A stretch of DNA of 64,000 bases from Pseudomonas oryzihabitans (GCF_024652905.1 NZ_CP102428.1:880501-944500), one strand, 5' to 3'. Positions 1 to 9,921 are shown, numbered from the stretch's first letter. Notes: generated from the sequence alone by a model not told the origin. A program made the numbers and translations.

Positions 1-175
<175 letters not shown>

Positions 176-299
176 GGGGATACGTCGACAGTTGGCAGGC
201 GCGAATTATGGCAGAAAAATGACTGCCGCCATCGGCACCTTGAATGGGAGGGAAAAATTAAGGCTTGTCTGAACAGCAGCCGAGCGAAGGTCAGGCAAG

Positions 300-362
300 G
301 CGAAAATCAGCGAGAAAGCGGAGTTTACGAGGGGTAAATGAGCATTCCGGGATGATTTTCAA
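300..362. repeat. Imperfect long hairpin in the pit/queD intergenic region
   Basis: No gene is visible in 176-399. The stretch can fold into a nested hairpin: GAAAATCA (302-309) pairs with TGATTTTC (353-360), and TTTAC (324-328) pairs with GTAAA (334-338) around a G-rich loop. It lies just downstream of queD, which is read leftwards, so it could act in queD mRNA 3' processing or termination. It looks like a dispersed Pseudomonas intergenic element, but I cannot name a family. Confidence 0.4.
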
Positions 363-399
363 CGCAGTATGGCCGAGCGCAGGCGCTTTTCCGATAAGC

Positions 400-756
400 C
401 TAGTCGCCGCGGTAGATGCAGCCACAGGTGCAGGTCTCATGGACGCGAACCTGGCTGAGTTCGGGGAGCAGGGGCTTGAGCTGTTGCCAGATCCAGCGCG
501 CGAGCACTTCGCTGGTAGGGTTCTCGAGACCCGGGATGTCGTTCAGATAATGGTGGTCGAGACGCTCGTACAGGGGGTTGAAGGCGGCCTTGATATCGGC
601 GAAATCCCGGACCCAGCCGGTATGGGGATCGACAGCACCTTCGATGTGCAGGCCTACCTTGAAGGAATGCCCATGGAGACGTCCGCACTTGTGGCCTGCC
701 GGAACATTGGGCAGGAAGTGCGCGGCTTCGAAAATGAATTCTTTGAAAATTTCCAC
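400..756 (-). CDS. queD: 6-carboxy-5,6,7,8-tetrahydropterin synthase (QueD)
   Basis: A 118-residue protein starting [19 protein letters not shown]. It carries the zinc-binding histidines of the 6-pyruvoyl-tetrahydropterin synthase fold (the AAH motif near the start and the GRLHGHSF pair), the C-G-R-L-H-G-H block with the catalytic Cys, and the C-terminal VHETCTCGC with the conserved Glu. QueD converts 7,8-dihydroneopterin triphosphate to CPH4, the first dedicated step of queuosine synthesis. The frame stays open further upstream, but family length (118-121 residues) and homologous N-termini (MEIFKEF-like) place the start at the GTG at 756. The longer reading would add low-complexity sequence. 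Partner que genes are not nearby. Confidence 0.9.
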   Translation of the reverse strand: MEIFKEFIFEAAHFLPNVPAGHKCGRLHGHSFKVGLHIEGAVDPHTGWVRDFADIKAAFNPLYERLDHHYLNDIPGLENPTSEVLARWIWQQLKPLLPELSQVRVHETCTCGCIYRGD

Positions 757-862
757 GATAACCACTCGCGTTGGGCCACGGGGTGTGGCGGCTGCGGGGC
801 GGCAGTCTATCAGCTCGACACCGCCTTGCCGAACCTCGCGGTCGCCGACCAGGGGCGGCGGT

Positions 863-1120
863 CTAACCCGGCATCGACCAGGGCTCCAGCAGGTAGCCAT
901 CGCGTGCCAGCTCCAGGCGAGTCTGCTCGATCAGGGCGGCGAGGTGGCCGGCATGGCTGTATTGACTGCGCGCGACATGGGCGATCGAGGCCAGTACCCG
1001 GGCGCCGTCGGTCACCTCAAGGGAAAAGCTGGCGTCGCTGGGATCTTCGCGGACGTTGCCGCGCAGGGGCAGAAAGGCCTTTTCGACGATGTGGACGGCA
1101 CGGGCGAGATCGATGGACAT
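863..1120 (-). CDS. DUF1652-type small protein
   Basis: An 85-residue protein with an AAGGAG ribosome-binding site just upstream of its ATG. The pattern of an N-terminal helix, then FLPLRG, a short beta region and a C-terminal [15 protein letters not shown] helix matches the small DUF1652 proteins common in Pseudomonas. Function is unknown; there are no membrane segments or catalytic motifs. It is transcribed in the same direction as queD, with 106 bp between them. The family call rests on overall pattern only. Confidence 0.65.
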   Translation of the reverse strand: MSIDLARAVHIVEKAFLPLRGNVREDPSDASFSLEVTDGARVLASIAHVARSQYSHAGHLAALIEQTRLELARDGYLLEPWSMPG

Positions 1121-1234
1121 GGGCGGACTCCTTGGCAGGGGGCTTTCAATAGAGGGCCAGGGTCAGGAGAAATTCGGATTTGCCTTCACCGGCGGGCTTA
1201 GGCAGTCTCCCGATCTTTGTCTGGACAATTCCCC

Positions 1235-1852
1235 ATGCGCAGCAGCAATCCTCGTACCTTCTGGGCTCTGGTCGGCCTGGCCGCCGCCTTTGGTCTTGTC
1301 GGCCTGATCGGCAATCGAGTGGGCTGGGAGCGGTTGGAGATCGGCTATCGAACGGTACCGTCGCCCAGCGGGCTGGACATCGGCGTGGCCGGTCAGGTCA
1401 TCACCGGCCTGCCGTCCCTGTGCATCGCTCTGGCGCTGGTCACGGTGGTGACGGCGCTGATAATCCGCGGCGGGCGCCGCTTTCGTTCGCGGCTGCCCCT
1501 GCCGGTGACGGCGGGCATTCTCTGGGTGCTGCTGGCGGGCCTGCTGGTGCTTTTCTATCCCAGCACCCTGGCATTCCAGTGGGAGAATCATCGCAGCGCG
1601 GCGGAGATCGACTTCTATGTCCTGCAGGATCGCCCCGGTCCCTTCCAGGGCACAGCGCAAAAGAGCCAGCGACTGACCTACTACCGCGACTGCGGCGATA
1701 CCGGGCAGGCGGCCTGCCCGGTGTTCGAGTGCGTGGTGGAGCGGCGCAGCTGGCTGGGTGGCCTGCAGAAGATCGAAGGCTTCTACCCGGGCCTGGACCA
1801 GGAACGTCAGCTGGAGCTGCTGCGTACCCGTTGCCTGCCCGGCACGCCGTGA
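1235..1852 (+). CDS. Uncharacterised membrane protein
   Basis: A 205-residue protein with three hydrophobic segments: about residues 8-27, about 55-78 (ITGLPSLCIALALVTVVTAL) and about 88-110 (PVTAGILWVLLAGLLVLFYP). A soluble C-terminal half follows, with two Cys in a CGDTGQAACPVFEC cluster that could form periplasmic disulfides. I do not recognise the family. The ATG at 1235 is preferred over an in-frame TTG at 1217, though neither has a strong ribosome-binding site. The last 46 bp overlap, tail to tail, the 3' end of the ABC exporter gene on the other strand. Confidence 0.6.
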   Translation: MRSSNPRTFWALVGLAAAFGLVGLIGNRVGWERLEIGYRTVPSPSGLDIGVAGQVITGLPSLCIALALVTVVTALIIRGGRRFRSRLPLPVTAGILWVLLAGLLVLFYPSTLAFQWENHRSAAEIDFYVLQDRPGPFQGTAQKSQRLTYYRDCGDTGQAACPVFECVVERRSWLGGLQKIEGFYPGLDQERQLELLRTRCLPGTP

Positions 1853-3678
1853 CCGACGAAACCGCCGGTCTGGTGCCGCCATAGGCGGGCATAGAGGCCG
1901 TTGTAGGCGATCAGTTCGTCGTGAGAACCCATCTCGACAATCTGGCCGCGCTCCATGACCACCAGGCGGTCCATGCGCGAGATGGTCGACAGCCGGTGGG
2001 CGATGGCGATCACCGTCTTGCCCTCCATCAGGGTTTCCAGGCTCTCCTGGATCGCCGCTTCCACCTCGGAATCGAGGGCGGAGGTGGCTTCGTCCAGCAG
2101 CAGGATCGGCGCGTCCTTGAGCAGGGTACGGGCGATGGCGATGCGCTGGCGCTGACCGCCGGAGAGCTTGACGCCGCGTTCACCCACCTGGGCATCCAGC
2201 CCGGTACGACCATGGGCATCAGTGATGCGGGCGATGAAGTCGTCGGCCTTGGCCTTGCGCAGGGCGGCATGCAGCTCTTCATCAGTGGCCTCGGGACGGC
2301 CGTAGAGCAGATTCTCGCGGATCGAGCGATGCAGCAAGGAAGTGTCCTGGGTAACCACGCCGATCTGGCACCTTAGGCTTTCCTGGGTGACGTGGGCGAT
2401 GTCTTGGCTATCGACCAGGATGCGACCGCCTTCCAGATCATAGAGGCGCAGCAGCACGTTGATCAGCGTCGACTTGCCGGCGCCCGAAGGGCCGACCAGG
2501 CCGATCTTCTCGCCCGGGGCCACGTCCAGGGTCAGGCCTTCGATGATGCCGGCGCCCTTGCCGTAGTGGAAGGCGATGTCCTCGAACAGCACCGCGCCGC
2601 GGGTCACCTGCAACGGCTTGGCGTCCTCGGCGTCGCCGACCTGACGCGGCTTGGCGATGGTGCTCATGCCGTCCTGCACCATGCCGATGTTTTCGAAGAT
2701 GCCGTTGACCACCCACATGATCCAGCCGGACATGCTGTTGATGCGGATTACCAGGCCGGTGGCCAGGGCGATGGCCCCCACCGAGATGACACCCTGGTGC
2801 CAGAGCCAGAGGGCCAGGCCCGTGGTGCCGGCGATGAGGAAGCCGCTGAGGATGGCGATGGTCACGCCCATGGCGGTGATCAGGCGAGCGGCGCTCTCGG
2901 CTTTCTCGGTCTGCTCTTCCATGGCCTGGCGGGCGTATTGCTCCTCCTGGGCCGAGTGGGAAAAGAGCTTGAGGGTGGAGATGTTGGTGTAGCCGTCGAC
3001 GATGCGCCCGGAAAGCTGCGAGCGGGATTCCGAGGCGATGGCCGAGCGCTCCTTGGTCTGGGGCACGAAATACCAGAGGGCGATGACGTAGCCGATGATC
3101 CAGAGGACCAGCGGGACCATCAGCCAGACGTCGGCCTGGGCGAACAGGATCAGCGAGGTGACGGCGAAGATCAGCACGTGCCAGATGGCGTCCACCGCCT
3201 GCACCGCCGAATCGCGCAGGGAGACGCCGGTCTGCATGATGCGGTTGGAGATGCGCCCGGCGAAGTCGCTGTGGAAGAAGCCTAGGCTCTGCTTGAGCAC
3301 GTAGCGATGGTTCTGCCAGCGGATCAGGGTGGTGAGGCTGGGGGTGATGGTCTGGTGCACCAGCAGATCGTGCAGGCTGATGAACAAGGGGCGGATGACC
3401 AGGGTGACCACCGCCATCCAGATCAGGGTGCCGCCGTGCTCCTGGAAGAACACCGTGCTGTTGGGCGCGCTGCCGGCCAGGTCGACCAGTTGGCCGATGA
3501 AATTGAAGAGGGCGACCTCGATGAGGGCGCCGATCAGGCCGACCACCAACAGCAGGGCGAAGGCCGGCCAGGCTTGCTTGAGGAAGTGGAGATAGAAGGC
3601 GCCGACCCCAGTGGGCGGCATTTCATCGGGGGCTTCCCGGAACGCATCGATGATGCGTTCGAAGCGGCGAAAGATCAT
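1807..3678 (-). CDS. ABC exporter, fused permease and ATPase (MsbA/MDR-like)
   Basis: A 623-residue half-transporter. The N-terminal ABC_membrane domain (about residues 30-330) has six helices, and the ATPase domain (about 355-600) shows Walker A GPSGAGKST, Q-loop VVTQDTSLL, signature LSGGQRQR, Walker B ILLLDE, D-loop SALD and switch His AIAHRLST. It should work as a homodimer exporting a lipid, peptide or drug; the substrate is not predictable. Homologues usually stop soon after the GGFVG motif. Here the frame runs about 14 residues further into a basic tail (ending RVRSSSS) that overlaps the convergent gene, so the natural stop may have been lost. No partner genes are next to it. Confidence 0.9.
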   Translation of the reverse strand: MIFRRFERIIDAFREAPDEMPPTGVGAFYLHFLKQAWPAFALLLVVGLIGALIEVALFNFIGQLVDLAGSAPNSTVFFQEHGGTLIWMAVVTLVIRPLFISLHDLLVHQTITPSLTTLIRWQNHRYVLKQSLGFFHSDFAGRISNRIMQTGVSLRDSAVQAVDAIWHVLIFAVTSLILFAQADVWLMVPLVLWIIGYVIALWYFVPQTKERSAIASESRSQLSGRIVDGYTNISTLKLFSHSAQEEQYARQAMEEQTEKAESAARLITAMGVTIAILSGFLIAGTTGLALWLWHQGVISVGAIALATGLVIRINSMSGWIMWVVNGIFENIGMVQDGMSTIAKPRQVGDAEDAKPLQVTRGAVLFEDIAFHYGKGAGIIEGLTLDVAPGEKIGLVGPSGAGKSTLINVLLRLYDLEGGRILVDSQDIAHVTQESLRCQIGVVTQDTSLLHRSIRENLLYGRPEATDEELHAALRKAKADDFIARITDAHGRTGLDAQVGERGVKLSGGQRQRIAIARTLLKDAPILLLDEATSALDSEVEAAIQESLETLMEGKTVIAIAHRLSTISRMDRLVVMERGQIVEMGSHDELIAYNGLYARLWRHQTGGFVGHGVPGRQRVRSSSS

Positions 3679-3782
3679 GCGGGGTCCTTGTAGAGAGGAG
3701 ACAGCGTATCGCGTCGCCGGAAGGGGGACCTCGCCGTTGGGACTGGATGACCGGCGCGCGGCATCCAGCCGGACGGGTCGGC

Positions 3783-4334
3783 TTACAGCCGTTTGGCAGC
3801 GAGAATCATGACCGGTTCACGGGGAATGTCGCGCAGCATGCCCTGGCGGGTGGTCTGGACGCCGGCGATCTGGTCGACGACTTCCATGCCGCGCACGACC
3901 TTGCCGAATACGGCGTAGCCGAAGTCGCGCGAACCGTGGTCGAGGAAGGCATTGTTCTCGACGTTGATGAAGAATTGACTGGTGGCGGAGTTGACGTCCG
4001 AGGTGCGCGCCATGGCCAGGGTGCCGCGCAGATTCTTCAGGCCGTTGTCGGCTTCGTTCTTGATCGGGGCCTTGGTGCGCTTCTCCTGCATGTCACGGGT
4101 GTAGCCGCCGCCCTGGATCATGAAGCCGGGGATGACGCGGTGGAACAGGGTGCCCTTGTAGAAGCCGCTGTCGACATAGCCCAGGAAGTTCTCGGTGCTG
4201 ACCGGCGCCTTGGCCGCATCCAGTTCGACCTCGATGTCACCCTTGTTGGTGCTGATGAGCACGTGCGGATTGTCCGCGGCCCAGGCGGTGGAGGCGACGA
4301 ACAGGGCGCAGGCGGCAAGCAGGGCTTTGAACAT
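3783..4334 (-). CDS. ppiA: Periplasmic cyclophilin-type peptidyl-prolyl isomerase
   Basis: A 183-residue protein with a classical signal peptide ([19 protein letters not shown], cleavage before ADNP) and a cyclophilin domain. The domain has the catalytic [13 protein letters not shown] block, the [17 protein letters not shown] block and the [14 protein letters not shown] block. It catalyses cis-trans isomerisation of prolyl bonds in the periplasm. The start at 4334 is fixed by the signal peptide and an AGGA ribosome-binding site; an upstream in-frame Met would spoil the signal sequence. It stands alone, downstream of the LysR gene in the same direction. Confidence 0.93.
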   Translation of the reverse strand: MFKALLAACALFVASTAWAADNPHVLISTNKGDIEVELDAAKAPVSTENFLGYVDSGFYKGTLFHRVIPGFMIQGGGYTRDMQEKRTKAPIKNEADNGLKNLRGTLAMARTSDVNSATSQFFINVENNAFLDHGSRDFGYAVFGKVVRGMEVVDQIAGVQTTRQGMLRDIPREPVMILAAKRL

Positions 4335-4399
4335 GATGGATCCTTGAGTGGCGGAGACGACTGGCGAACGATAGCAACCCGGCTGGCACCCCGCCACGG

Positions 4400-5290
4400 T
4401 CAGCGTGGCAGGGCATGTTTGCGCAACAGGTTCATGAGGATCTGCGAGGCCGGGCCCAGCTCGTGCTGGCGCGTCTTGTAGAGCTGGAAGGGATGGAAGC
4501 GCTGGGCGCCCTGTTCCAGCGGCAGCGGCTTGAGCAGGCCGGCGTCGAGATCGGTCTGGATGGCGTCCCGGGGTAGCCAGGCGAAGCCCAGGCCGTCACG
4601 CAGGAAGGTGGCGGCGGTACTGATGCTGCCTACCGTCCAGCGCTGTTCGGCGGCCAGCCAGCCGGCATCCCGCGGCTGGGCGCGGCCACTGTCGCGGATG
4701 ACGATCTGCAGCTGCTCTTCCAGATCGGCGGTCACCAGGGTGCGCTGCAATTGATGCAGCGGATGCTCGGGATGGGCGACGGCGACGAACTCCACGGTGC
4801 CCAGGGAGGCGCCCAGATGAGCGGCGATCACCAGGCCGGTGATCGCCAGGTCCGCCGAGCCGTCGAGCAGGGCCTCTTCCACCCCGGACAGGACCTCTTC
4901 GCGCAGCCGTACCCGGCAGCCACGACTCTGCGGCATGAATTCGCGCAGGCACAGCAGCAGGGGGCGAGTGGGATAGGCGGCATCCACCACCAGCCGCACC
5001 TCGGACTCCCAGCCCTGCTCCATATGATAGGCCAGTTCCTCCAGCTGGCTGGCCTGCTGTACCAGGCGCCGCGAACGGCGCAAGAGCACGGCGCCGGCAT
5101 CGGTCAGCACGGCGCGGCGGCCCTCCAGGCGCAACAGCGGCACGCCGAGCTGCTCCTGCATGCGGGCGACGGTATAGCTGACCGACGACTGGGAGCGATG
5201 CAGCACCTCGGCGGCCTGGGCATAGCCGCCGTGATCCACCACCGCCTGCAGGGTCCGCCACTGATCGAGGGAAACGCGAGGAGTCTTCAT
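4400..5290 (-). CDS. LysR-family transcriptional regulator
   Basis: A 296-residue protein with an N-terminal winged helix-turn-helix (about residues 6-63, [20 protein letters not shown] then [18 protein letters not shown]) and a C-terminal LysR substrate-binding domain (about 90-290). The effector is unknown. It is divergent from the DUF3060 gene across 172 bp and could act there. The ATG at 5290 (MKTPRVSL) matches the usual LysR N-terminus better than the ATG ten codons upstream. A short hairpin (GCCACG/CGTGGC, 4393-4409) spans its stop codon but lacks a T-run. Confidence 0.9.
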   Translation of the reverse strand: MKTPRVSLDQWRTLQAVVDHGGYAQAAEVLHRSQSSVSYTVARMQEQLGVPLLRLEGRRAVLTDAGAVLLRRSRRLVQQASQLEELAYHMEQGWESEVRLVVDAAYPTRPLLLCLREFMPQSRGCRVRLREEVLSGVEEALLDGSADLAITGLVIAAHLGASLGTVEFVAVAHPEHPLHQLQRTLVTADLEEQLQIVIRDSGRAQPRDAGWLAAEQRWTVGSISTAATFLRDGLGFAWLPRDAIQTDLDAGLLKPLPLEQGAQRFHPFQLYKTRQHELGPASQILMNLLRKHALPR

Positions 5291-5462
5291 CGAGCGCTCT
5301 GGGGCCACGAAAGGGCGCATGTTAGTGCCTGCGGGGGTGATGGGAAAACGCGGCGGCCATCACGGCCTGAAAAAATGTCGGACGCCGGGTCAAATGTCCC
5401 GCCGGCGCTGCGCTCCAAGCCAGCCGATGAGTGTCCCTCTCTAGGCAAGACAAGGAGTCTCC

Positions 5463-6053
5463 ATGTCGTCATTCAAGGCGTTGCTGGGTTGTTGTCTGGT
5501 CATCGCGCCGCTGCTGGTCCAGGCCGAGGAATCCGTCGCGGCGGCCGTCGAGTCCATCGATATCGACGGCATGAACATCAGCCGGACCCTCGACTGCGAG
5601 GGGCGAGACGTGTCCCTGTCCGGTGAGGGCAATACCCTGACGTTGAAAGGTCAGTGCGGCACCGTGACCGTCTACGGCAGTCATCATCGGCTGGTGCTCG
5701 ACGGCGCCCAGGCGCTGACCATCCATGGCCTGGGCAGCGTCACCACGGTCAGGGGCGCGGTGGCCAGTCTGAGCATCGGCGGTGGCTATCAGCAGGTGCA
5801 GGCCAAGGTGCGCGGCAGCGACGGCATCGCCAAGGTCGATGCCTATGGCTACGGCGCCAAGGCACGGCTGACCCTGCTCAGCCAGGCCGACATCGCCGTG
5901 GGCGGTTCCAATCAGCAGGTCTACTGGTCTCGCGCGGCCGGCGTGGCCGAGCCCAAGACCCTGGTCTCGGGCGCCGATAACGTGCTGCAGGCCAATCAGT
6001 CGGTGGCGGCGCTTACCGGTGCCGAACCCTCGGGCCTGAACGCCACTCGCTAG
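5463..6053 (+). CDS. Secreted DUF3060 domain protein
   Basis: A 196-residue protein with a signal peptide (MSSFKALLGCCLVIAPLLVQA) and a repetitive beta-rich core. The short repeats (GEGNTLTLKGQCGTVTVYG, SHHRLVLDGAQALTIHGLG, GGYQQVQAKV) are those of DUF3060 proteins, with a probable disulfide between the two Cys of the core. Function is unknown; it is probably periplasmic or surface-exposed. A good AAGGAG ribosome-binding site precedes the ATG. It is transcribed divergently from the LysR gene. Confidence 0.75.
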   Translation: MSSFKALLGCCLVIAPLLVQAEESVAAAVESIDIDGMNISRTLDCEGRDVSLSGEGNTLTLKGQCGTVTVYGSHHRLVLDGAQALTIHGLGSVTTVRGAVASLSIGGGYQQVQAKVRGSDGIAKVDAYGYGAKARLTLLSQADIAVGGSNQQVYWSRAAGVAEPKTLVSGADNVLQANQSVAALTGAEPSGLNATR

Positions 6054-6127
6054 ACTGCGATAAGCCGGGGGTTTCCCTCCGGCAACGGGCGCGTTAAGGT
6101 CGCGCACCTTTTTCGTGCGTCGCCGCC

Positions 6128-6979
6128 ATGCCCTACCTTCTGCTCGTCACCCTTATCTGGGCGTTTTCCTTCAGCCTGATCGGCGAGTACCTCGCCGGTC
6201 GGGTCGACAGCGATTTCGCCGTGCTGGTCCGCGTGGCCATCGCCTTCGTGCTGTTCCTGCCCTTCACCCGCTGGCGCGGAGTGCCGGGGCGCTTCGCCCT
6301 GGGGCTGATGGCGGCAGGCGCCTTGCAATTCGGCATCACCTATCTGTGCCTGTATCGCAGCTTCGCCGTGCTGACGGTGCCGGAGGTGCTGCTGTTCACC
6401 GTGCTCACGCCAATCTATGTGACCCTGCTCGACGATGCCTGGCAGCGCCGCTTCCGCCTCTGGTCGCTGCTGGCCGCCGTGGTGGCGGTCGGGGGCGCGG
6501 CTCTGATCCGCTTCCAGCCGCTGACCGGTGACTACCTGCTGGGCTTTCTCTTGCTGCAGGTGGCCAACCTGACCTTCGCCGCCGGCCAGGTGCTGTGCAA
6601 GCACCTGGGGCACGCCTATGCCGGGCAGGGTGCGCTGCATCGCTACTTCGGGCTGTTCTTTCTCGGCGCCCTGCTGGTGGCGGCGCTGTCCTTTCTGTTG
6701 TTCGGCAATCCGGCGCGGCTGCCCAGCACCGGCCTGCAATGGGGCGTGCTGATCTGGATGGGCGTCTTCGCCACGGCGCTCGGCCTCTACTGGTGGACGC
6801 TGGGCTCGTTGCGGGTCAATGGTGGCACCCTGGCGATCATGAACGAGGCCCATGTGCCGGCCGGTCTGCTGGTCAGCCTGCTGATCTGGCAGCACCCGGC
6901 CGATCTGCCTAGGCTGTTGCTGGGCGGCGGCATCATCCTGCTGTCGCTGTTCATCAACCGTCAGGGGCGCCAGTCATGA
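6128..6979 (+). CDS. EamA/DMT-superfamily permease (carboxylate/amino acid/amine type)
   Basis: A 283-residue inner-membrane protein with about ten hydrophobic helices arranged as two EamA repeats, starting MPYLLLVTLIWAFSFSLIGEY. The WAFSF motif in helix 1 is common to drug/metabolite transporters. The predicted role is efflux or exchange of small amino or carboxylic compounds; the substrate is unknown. Its stop overlaps the rarD start (ATGA), so the two permeases are translationally coupled. Confidence 0.85.
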   Translation: MPYLLLVTLIWAFSFSLIGEYLAGRVDSDFAVLVRVAIAFVLFLPFTRWRGVPGRFALGLMAAGALQFGITYLCLYRSFAVLTVPEVLLFTVLTPIYVTLLDDAWQRRFRLWSLLAAVVAVGGAALIRFQPLTGDYLLGFLLLQVANLTFAAGQVLCKHLGHAYAGQGALHRYFGLFFLGALLVAALSFLLFGNPARLPSTGLQWGVLIWMGVFATALGLYWWTLGSLRVNGGTLAIMNEAHVPAGLLVSLLIWQHPADLPRLLLGGGIILLSLFINRQGRQS

Positions 6980-7884
6980 ACGTGCTGTCCGGCAAGGGTC
7001 TGGGCCTTTCGGTGCTGTCGTCGGTGCTGTTCGCACTGATGCCGGTGTACTTCGCCTGGCTGGCGCCGCTGGACGGCCTGCAGGTGGTGGCCCTGCGGGT
7101 GGTCTGGTCGCTGCCGATGGTGCTCCTGCTGGTGGTGGTCCTGCGCGAGGGCAAGGCCTTGCTGGCCACGCTCAAGCGGCTGGTGCGCGAGCCCCGGCTG
7201 TGCCTGGCCATCCCGGCGGCGGCGCTGCTGATGGGCATCCAGTGGTGGGTGTTCGTCTGGGCGACCATGAATGGCGAGGCCATGGCGATGTCGCTGGGCT
7301 ATTTCCTGCTGCCCCTGGCCATCGTGCTGACCGGGCGGCTGGTCTATGGCGAGCGCCTGCGACCGCTGCAGCGCCTGGCGGTGGGCTGTGCGCTGCTGGG
7401 GGTGATCAACGAGGTCTGGGTGACCGGAGCGCTGTCCTGGGTCAGCCTGCTGCCGGTGCTGGGCTATCCGCCGTATTTCGTCCTGCGCCGCTGGATGGCG
7501 GTGGATGCGCTGTCCGGATTCGTCCTGGAGATGTGCTGCCTGCTGCCCTTCGCGCTGCTCGCCTTGCACTGGTTTTCGCCCAGCCTGATCCTGCAGCAGA
7601 CACCCTGGCTGTGGGCGCTGCTGCCGGGGCTGGGTCTGCTCAGCGCCATCGCCTTCGCCGCCATGCTGGCCTCCAGCCGCATGCTGCCACTGAGTCTGTT
7701 CGGCATCCTCAGCTATGTGGAGCCGGCGCTGCTGGTCTTCGTCGCCCTCTATGTACTGGGCGAACAGCTGCCGGAGGGCGCCATCTGGACCTATGGTCCC
7801 ATCTGGCTGGCGGTGGCCTGGGTCTGCCTGGACAGTGCGCGCCTGCTGCGCAAGCAACTCCGGCGCGCACCGGCTGCGCCCTAG
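6976..7884 (+). CDS. rarD: EamA-family permease RarD
   Basis: A 302-residue protein with ten hydrophobic segments and the RarD hallmarks: an LSSVLFALMPVYF first helix, then ALRVVWSLP, QWWVFVWATMNGEAMAMSLGYFLLPL and a C-terminal LGEQLPEGAIWTY. RarD proteins are DMT transporters first noted in chloramphenicol sensitivity; the physiological substrate is not established. It overlaps the preceding permease by 4 bp, and its 3' end overlaps convergent allA by 4 bp. Confidence 0.85.
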   Translation: MNVLSGKGLGLSVLSSVLFALMPVYFAWLAPLDGLQVVALRVVWSLPMVLLLVVVLREGKALLATLKRLVREPRLCLAIPAAALLMGIQWWVFVWATMNGEAMAMSLGYFLLPLAIVLTGRLVYGERLRPLQRLAVGCALLGVINEVWVTGALSWVSLLPVLGYPPYFVLRRWMAVDALSGFVLEMCCLLPFALLALHWFSPSLILQQTPWLWALLPGLGLLSAIAFAAMLASSRMLPLSLFGILSYVEPALLVFVALYVLGEQLPEGAIWTYGPIWLAVAWVCLDSARLLRKQLRRAPAAP

Positions 7885-8381
7885 AGCGCCAGGGTCGGGC
7901 ATTCACCTGCGGCGAAAAAGAACTCATCGCAGTTGGGCAGGGTGCCGGCGCGATCGACGATGAGGAATTCGTCCTCGTCGCGCAGGGCCAGCACCGGGTG
8001 GTGCCAGACCCCGGCATGGTAGTTGATGCCCTGGCGGCCATCGGTGCGAAAGACGCGGATGGCGCCGACATCCGGGGCTGCCGCCGGCGGCGCCACCACC
8101 ACCAGAAAGGGTTCGCCGCGTAGCGGGACGAAGGCCTGGCTGCCGTGGGGATGACGTTCGAGCATGGCGATGGTCAGCGGATAGCCCAGGCGCCGGGTGC
8201 GAAAGATGCTGATGATCGCCGCGCCGTCCGCCGGCCCTGTCTCGACCCGGGCCAGGGCGTGGTATCTCTGGGTCGAGCCATTGTTGATGGGAAACCAGTC
8301 CCGGCCCGCCGTCTCGATGACCTCGCCGAAGGGCGCGAAGCCCTCGGCGGTCAGTGGCTCGATGCGCAGTGGCCGGCTCAT
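7881..8381 (-). CDS. allA: Ureidoglycolate lyase
   Basis: A 166-residue cupin-like protein that matches the AllA family over its length: [14 protein letters not shown] near the start, [17 protein letters not shown] in the middle and [16 protein letters not shown] towards the end, with the conserved His residues. It splits ureidoglycolate into glyoxylate and urea, the last step of the cluster's pathway. It is the last gene of puuE-uraD-alc-allA, overlapping alc by 4 bp. In several pseudomonads a urate oxidase and permease lie close by; here the next gene is the convergent rarD. Confidence 0.93.
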   Translation of the reverse strand: MSRPLRIEPLTAEGFAPFGEVIETAGRDWFPINNGSTQRYHALARVETGPADGAAIISIFRTRRLGYPLTIAMLERHPHGSQAFVPLRGEPFLVVVAPPAAAPDVGAIRVFRTDGRQGINYHAGVWHHPVLALRDEDEFLIVDRAGTLPNCDEFFFAAGECPTLAL

Positions 8382-9385
8382 GCCTGGCCCCGGGCGACCT
8401 TGCCGAATAGCCGCAGGCGGCTGACGCCGCCGTCCGGGAAGATGTTCAGGCGCACGTGGGTGATGGGGCCGAGGTCGCGCACCTGATCGCGGAAGCTGTG
8501 CTCCTGGTGCATCTGCAGCTTTTGCGGCGGCAGCAGCTCCTTCCAGAACAGGCTCTGGGTCTCGATCTGGCCGTCGGTACCGCCGCGCACATAGGCGCCC
8601 TGGATCTGGCAGCTGTCCGGGTAGTTGCCCTTGAAGTGCAGGGTGTCCACCAGGATTTCCTCCACGATGCCGGCATGGCCCAGGGCGATGATCACCCAGT
8701 CGTTGCCAGGAGTGCGGCGGCGCGCGGTTTCCCAGCCGTCGGCCATGCTCTCGGCGCGACCCGGATTGAGGATGTTACTCATGCGGCCATAGTGTTCGTC
8801 GTTGCAGGCCAGGGCGCGTCCGCCGTTGAGGGCGGCGGCTAGGTCCAGCACCTCGTCTTCGGCCTGGGTCGACCAGTCGCGATGGGGGATGCCGTAGACC
8901 CGCAGGCGGGCCACGCCGCCATCGGGATAGATGTTCAGGCGCAGGTGGGTCCAGGGGCGGTCATCGGCGATGGCATGGTAGTGATGACTGTTGCCCTGCA
9001 TCTCGATGGCTGGCAGCACCTCGGTCCAGGCGGCATCGGCGGCCGGATCGCCCTCGGCGCAGAAGCAGGCTTCCAGGGAGGCGGAGGGCGGATAGTTGCC
9101 GGTGAACCAGCGGGTGTCGATGTCGACGCCCTTGATCGAGCCCGGTACGCCCAGGCGGATCACCGCATGGTCGTAGCCTTCGAACCTCTTGCGCCGCGAT
9201 TCCCAGCCGTCCATCCACTTGCCATTGTCGTCATAGACGCCTTCCTTCCACTCCGGCTCGTGGGGCTGGAGCATGCGGTCGGCGGCGGCGAACCAGTCGT
9301 CGGTGACGCTGATGACGCGGGTGCCGAGGCGGGCATCGGCGAGGTTGAGGTACTTCTCGAAGGGCGCGGTGTAGGTGCGTTTCAT
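8378..9385 (-). CDS. alc: Allantoicase
   Basis: A 335-residue protein with two tandem allantoicase (jelly-roll) repeats. The repeats are visible as duplicated motifs: [10 protein letters not shown] / [24 protein letters not shown] / [13 protein letters not shown] and [20 protein letters not shown] / [20 protein letters not shown]. It hydrolyses allantoate to ureidoglycolate and urea. The start at 9385 ([21 protein letters not shown]) has an AAGAG ribosome-binding site. The frame extends upstream into uraD, but that reading is antisense-like noise. It lies 23 bp downstream of uraD and overlaps allA. Confidence 0.95.
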   Translation of the reverse strand: MKRTYTAPFEKYLNLADARLGTRVISVTDDWFAAADRMLQPHEPEWKEGVYDDNGKWMDGWESRRKRFEGYDHAVIRLGVPGSIKGVDIDTRWFTGNYPPSASLEACFCAEGDPAADAAWTEVLPAIEMQGNSHHYHAIADDRPWTHLRLNIYPDGGVARLRVYGIPHRDWSTQAEDEVLDLAAALNGGRALACNDEHYGRMSNILNPGRAESMADGWETARRRTPGNDWVIIALGHAGIVEEILVDTLHFKGNYPDSCQIQGAYVRGGTDGQIETQSLFWKELLPPQKLQMHQEHSFRDQVRDLGPITHVRLNIFPDGGVSRLRLFGKVARGQA

Positions 9386-9408
9386 GGGGTGCTCTTGTCG
9401 GGAAAGGG

Positions 9409-9921
9409 TCAGAGGGTCTGCAGACGGAAGAGGGCGATGCGGTCGATCTCGGCCAGGGCGCGCTGAAATTCCTGCTCCGGGGTGTTGGGCAGGCGCTCCT
9501 CGAAGGCCGCAAGGATCAGGTGCCGGTTGCTGCCCTTCACCGCCATGATGAAGGGGAAGCCAAACTTGGCGCGGTAGGCCTCGTTGTGGCGGGTGAAGCG
9601 GGCCAGCTCGTCCGGGGTGCATTGATCGAGGCCGGCACCGGCCTGTTCGCCACTGCTGGCGGCGGTCAGCTCGCCGGCCAGAGCGGCGCGACCGGCAAGG
9701 TCGGGGTGCGCCTGGATCATCGCCAGCTGCTCGGCTTGGCTGGCCCGGGCGACCTGCGCGGCGAGACGCTGATGCAGGGCGTCGACGCTATCCGGCAGCG
9801 GCTGGCCCTCGTCGAAGGCACGCTCGGCGACCCAGGCGGAGTGCTCGTAGATGCCGCCGAAGGCCGCCACGAAGGCGGCGCGATCCAGCTGGCTGGGTGT
9901 GACGGTCTGGAAGGCGCTCAT
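9409..9921 (-). CDS. uraD: 2-oxo-4-hydroxy-4-carboxy-5-ureidoimidazoline (OHCU) decarboxylase
   Basis: A 170-residue all-helical OHCU decarboxylase. Visible motifs are [15 protein letters not shown] near the start, with the conserved Glu-His, [30 protein letters not shown] in the middle (split here for length), and [15 protein letters not shown] near the end. It converts OHCU to S-allantoin, following UraH. It overlaps puuE by 4 bp, so the pair is co-translated. Confidence 0.95.
   Translation of the reverse strand: MSAFQTVTPSQLDRAAFVAAFGGIYEHSAWVAERAFDEGQPLPDSVDALHQRLAAQVARASQAEQLAMIQAHPDLAGRAALAGELTAASSGEQAGAGLDQCTPDELARFTRHNEAYRAKFGFPFIMAVKGSNRHLILAAFEERLPNTPEQEFQRALAEIDRIALFRLQTL

Noticed and set aside
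757-862. preQ1 riboswitch upstream of queD
   Set aside because: No conserved preQ1 aptamer pattern is visible in the short upstream region.
265-1152. A 295-codon + strand frame over queD and the DUF1652 gene
   Set aside because: It is the shadow of two minus-strand genes that have clear family motifs.
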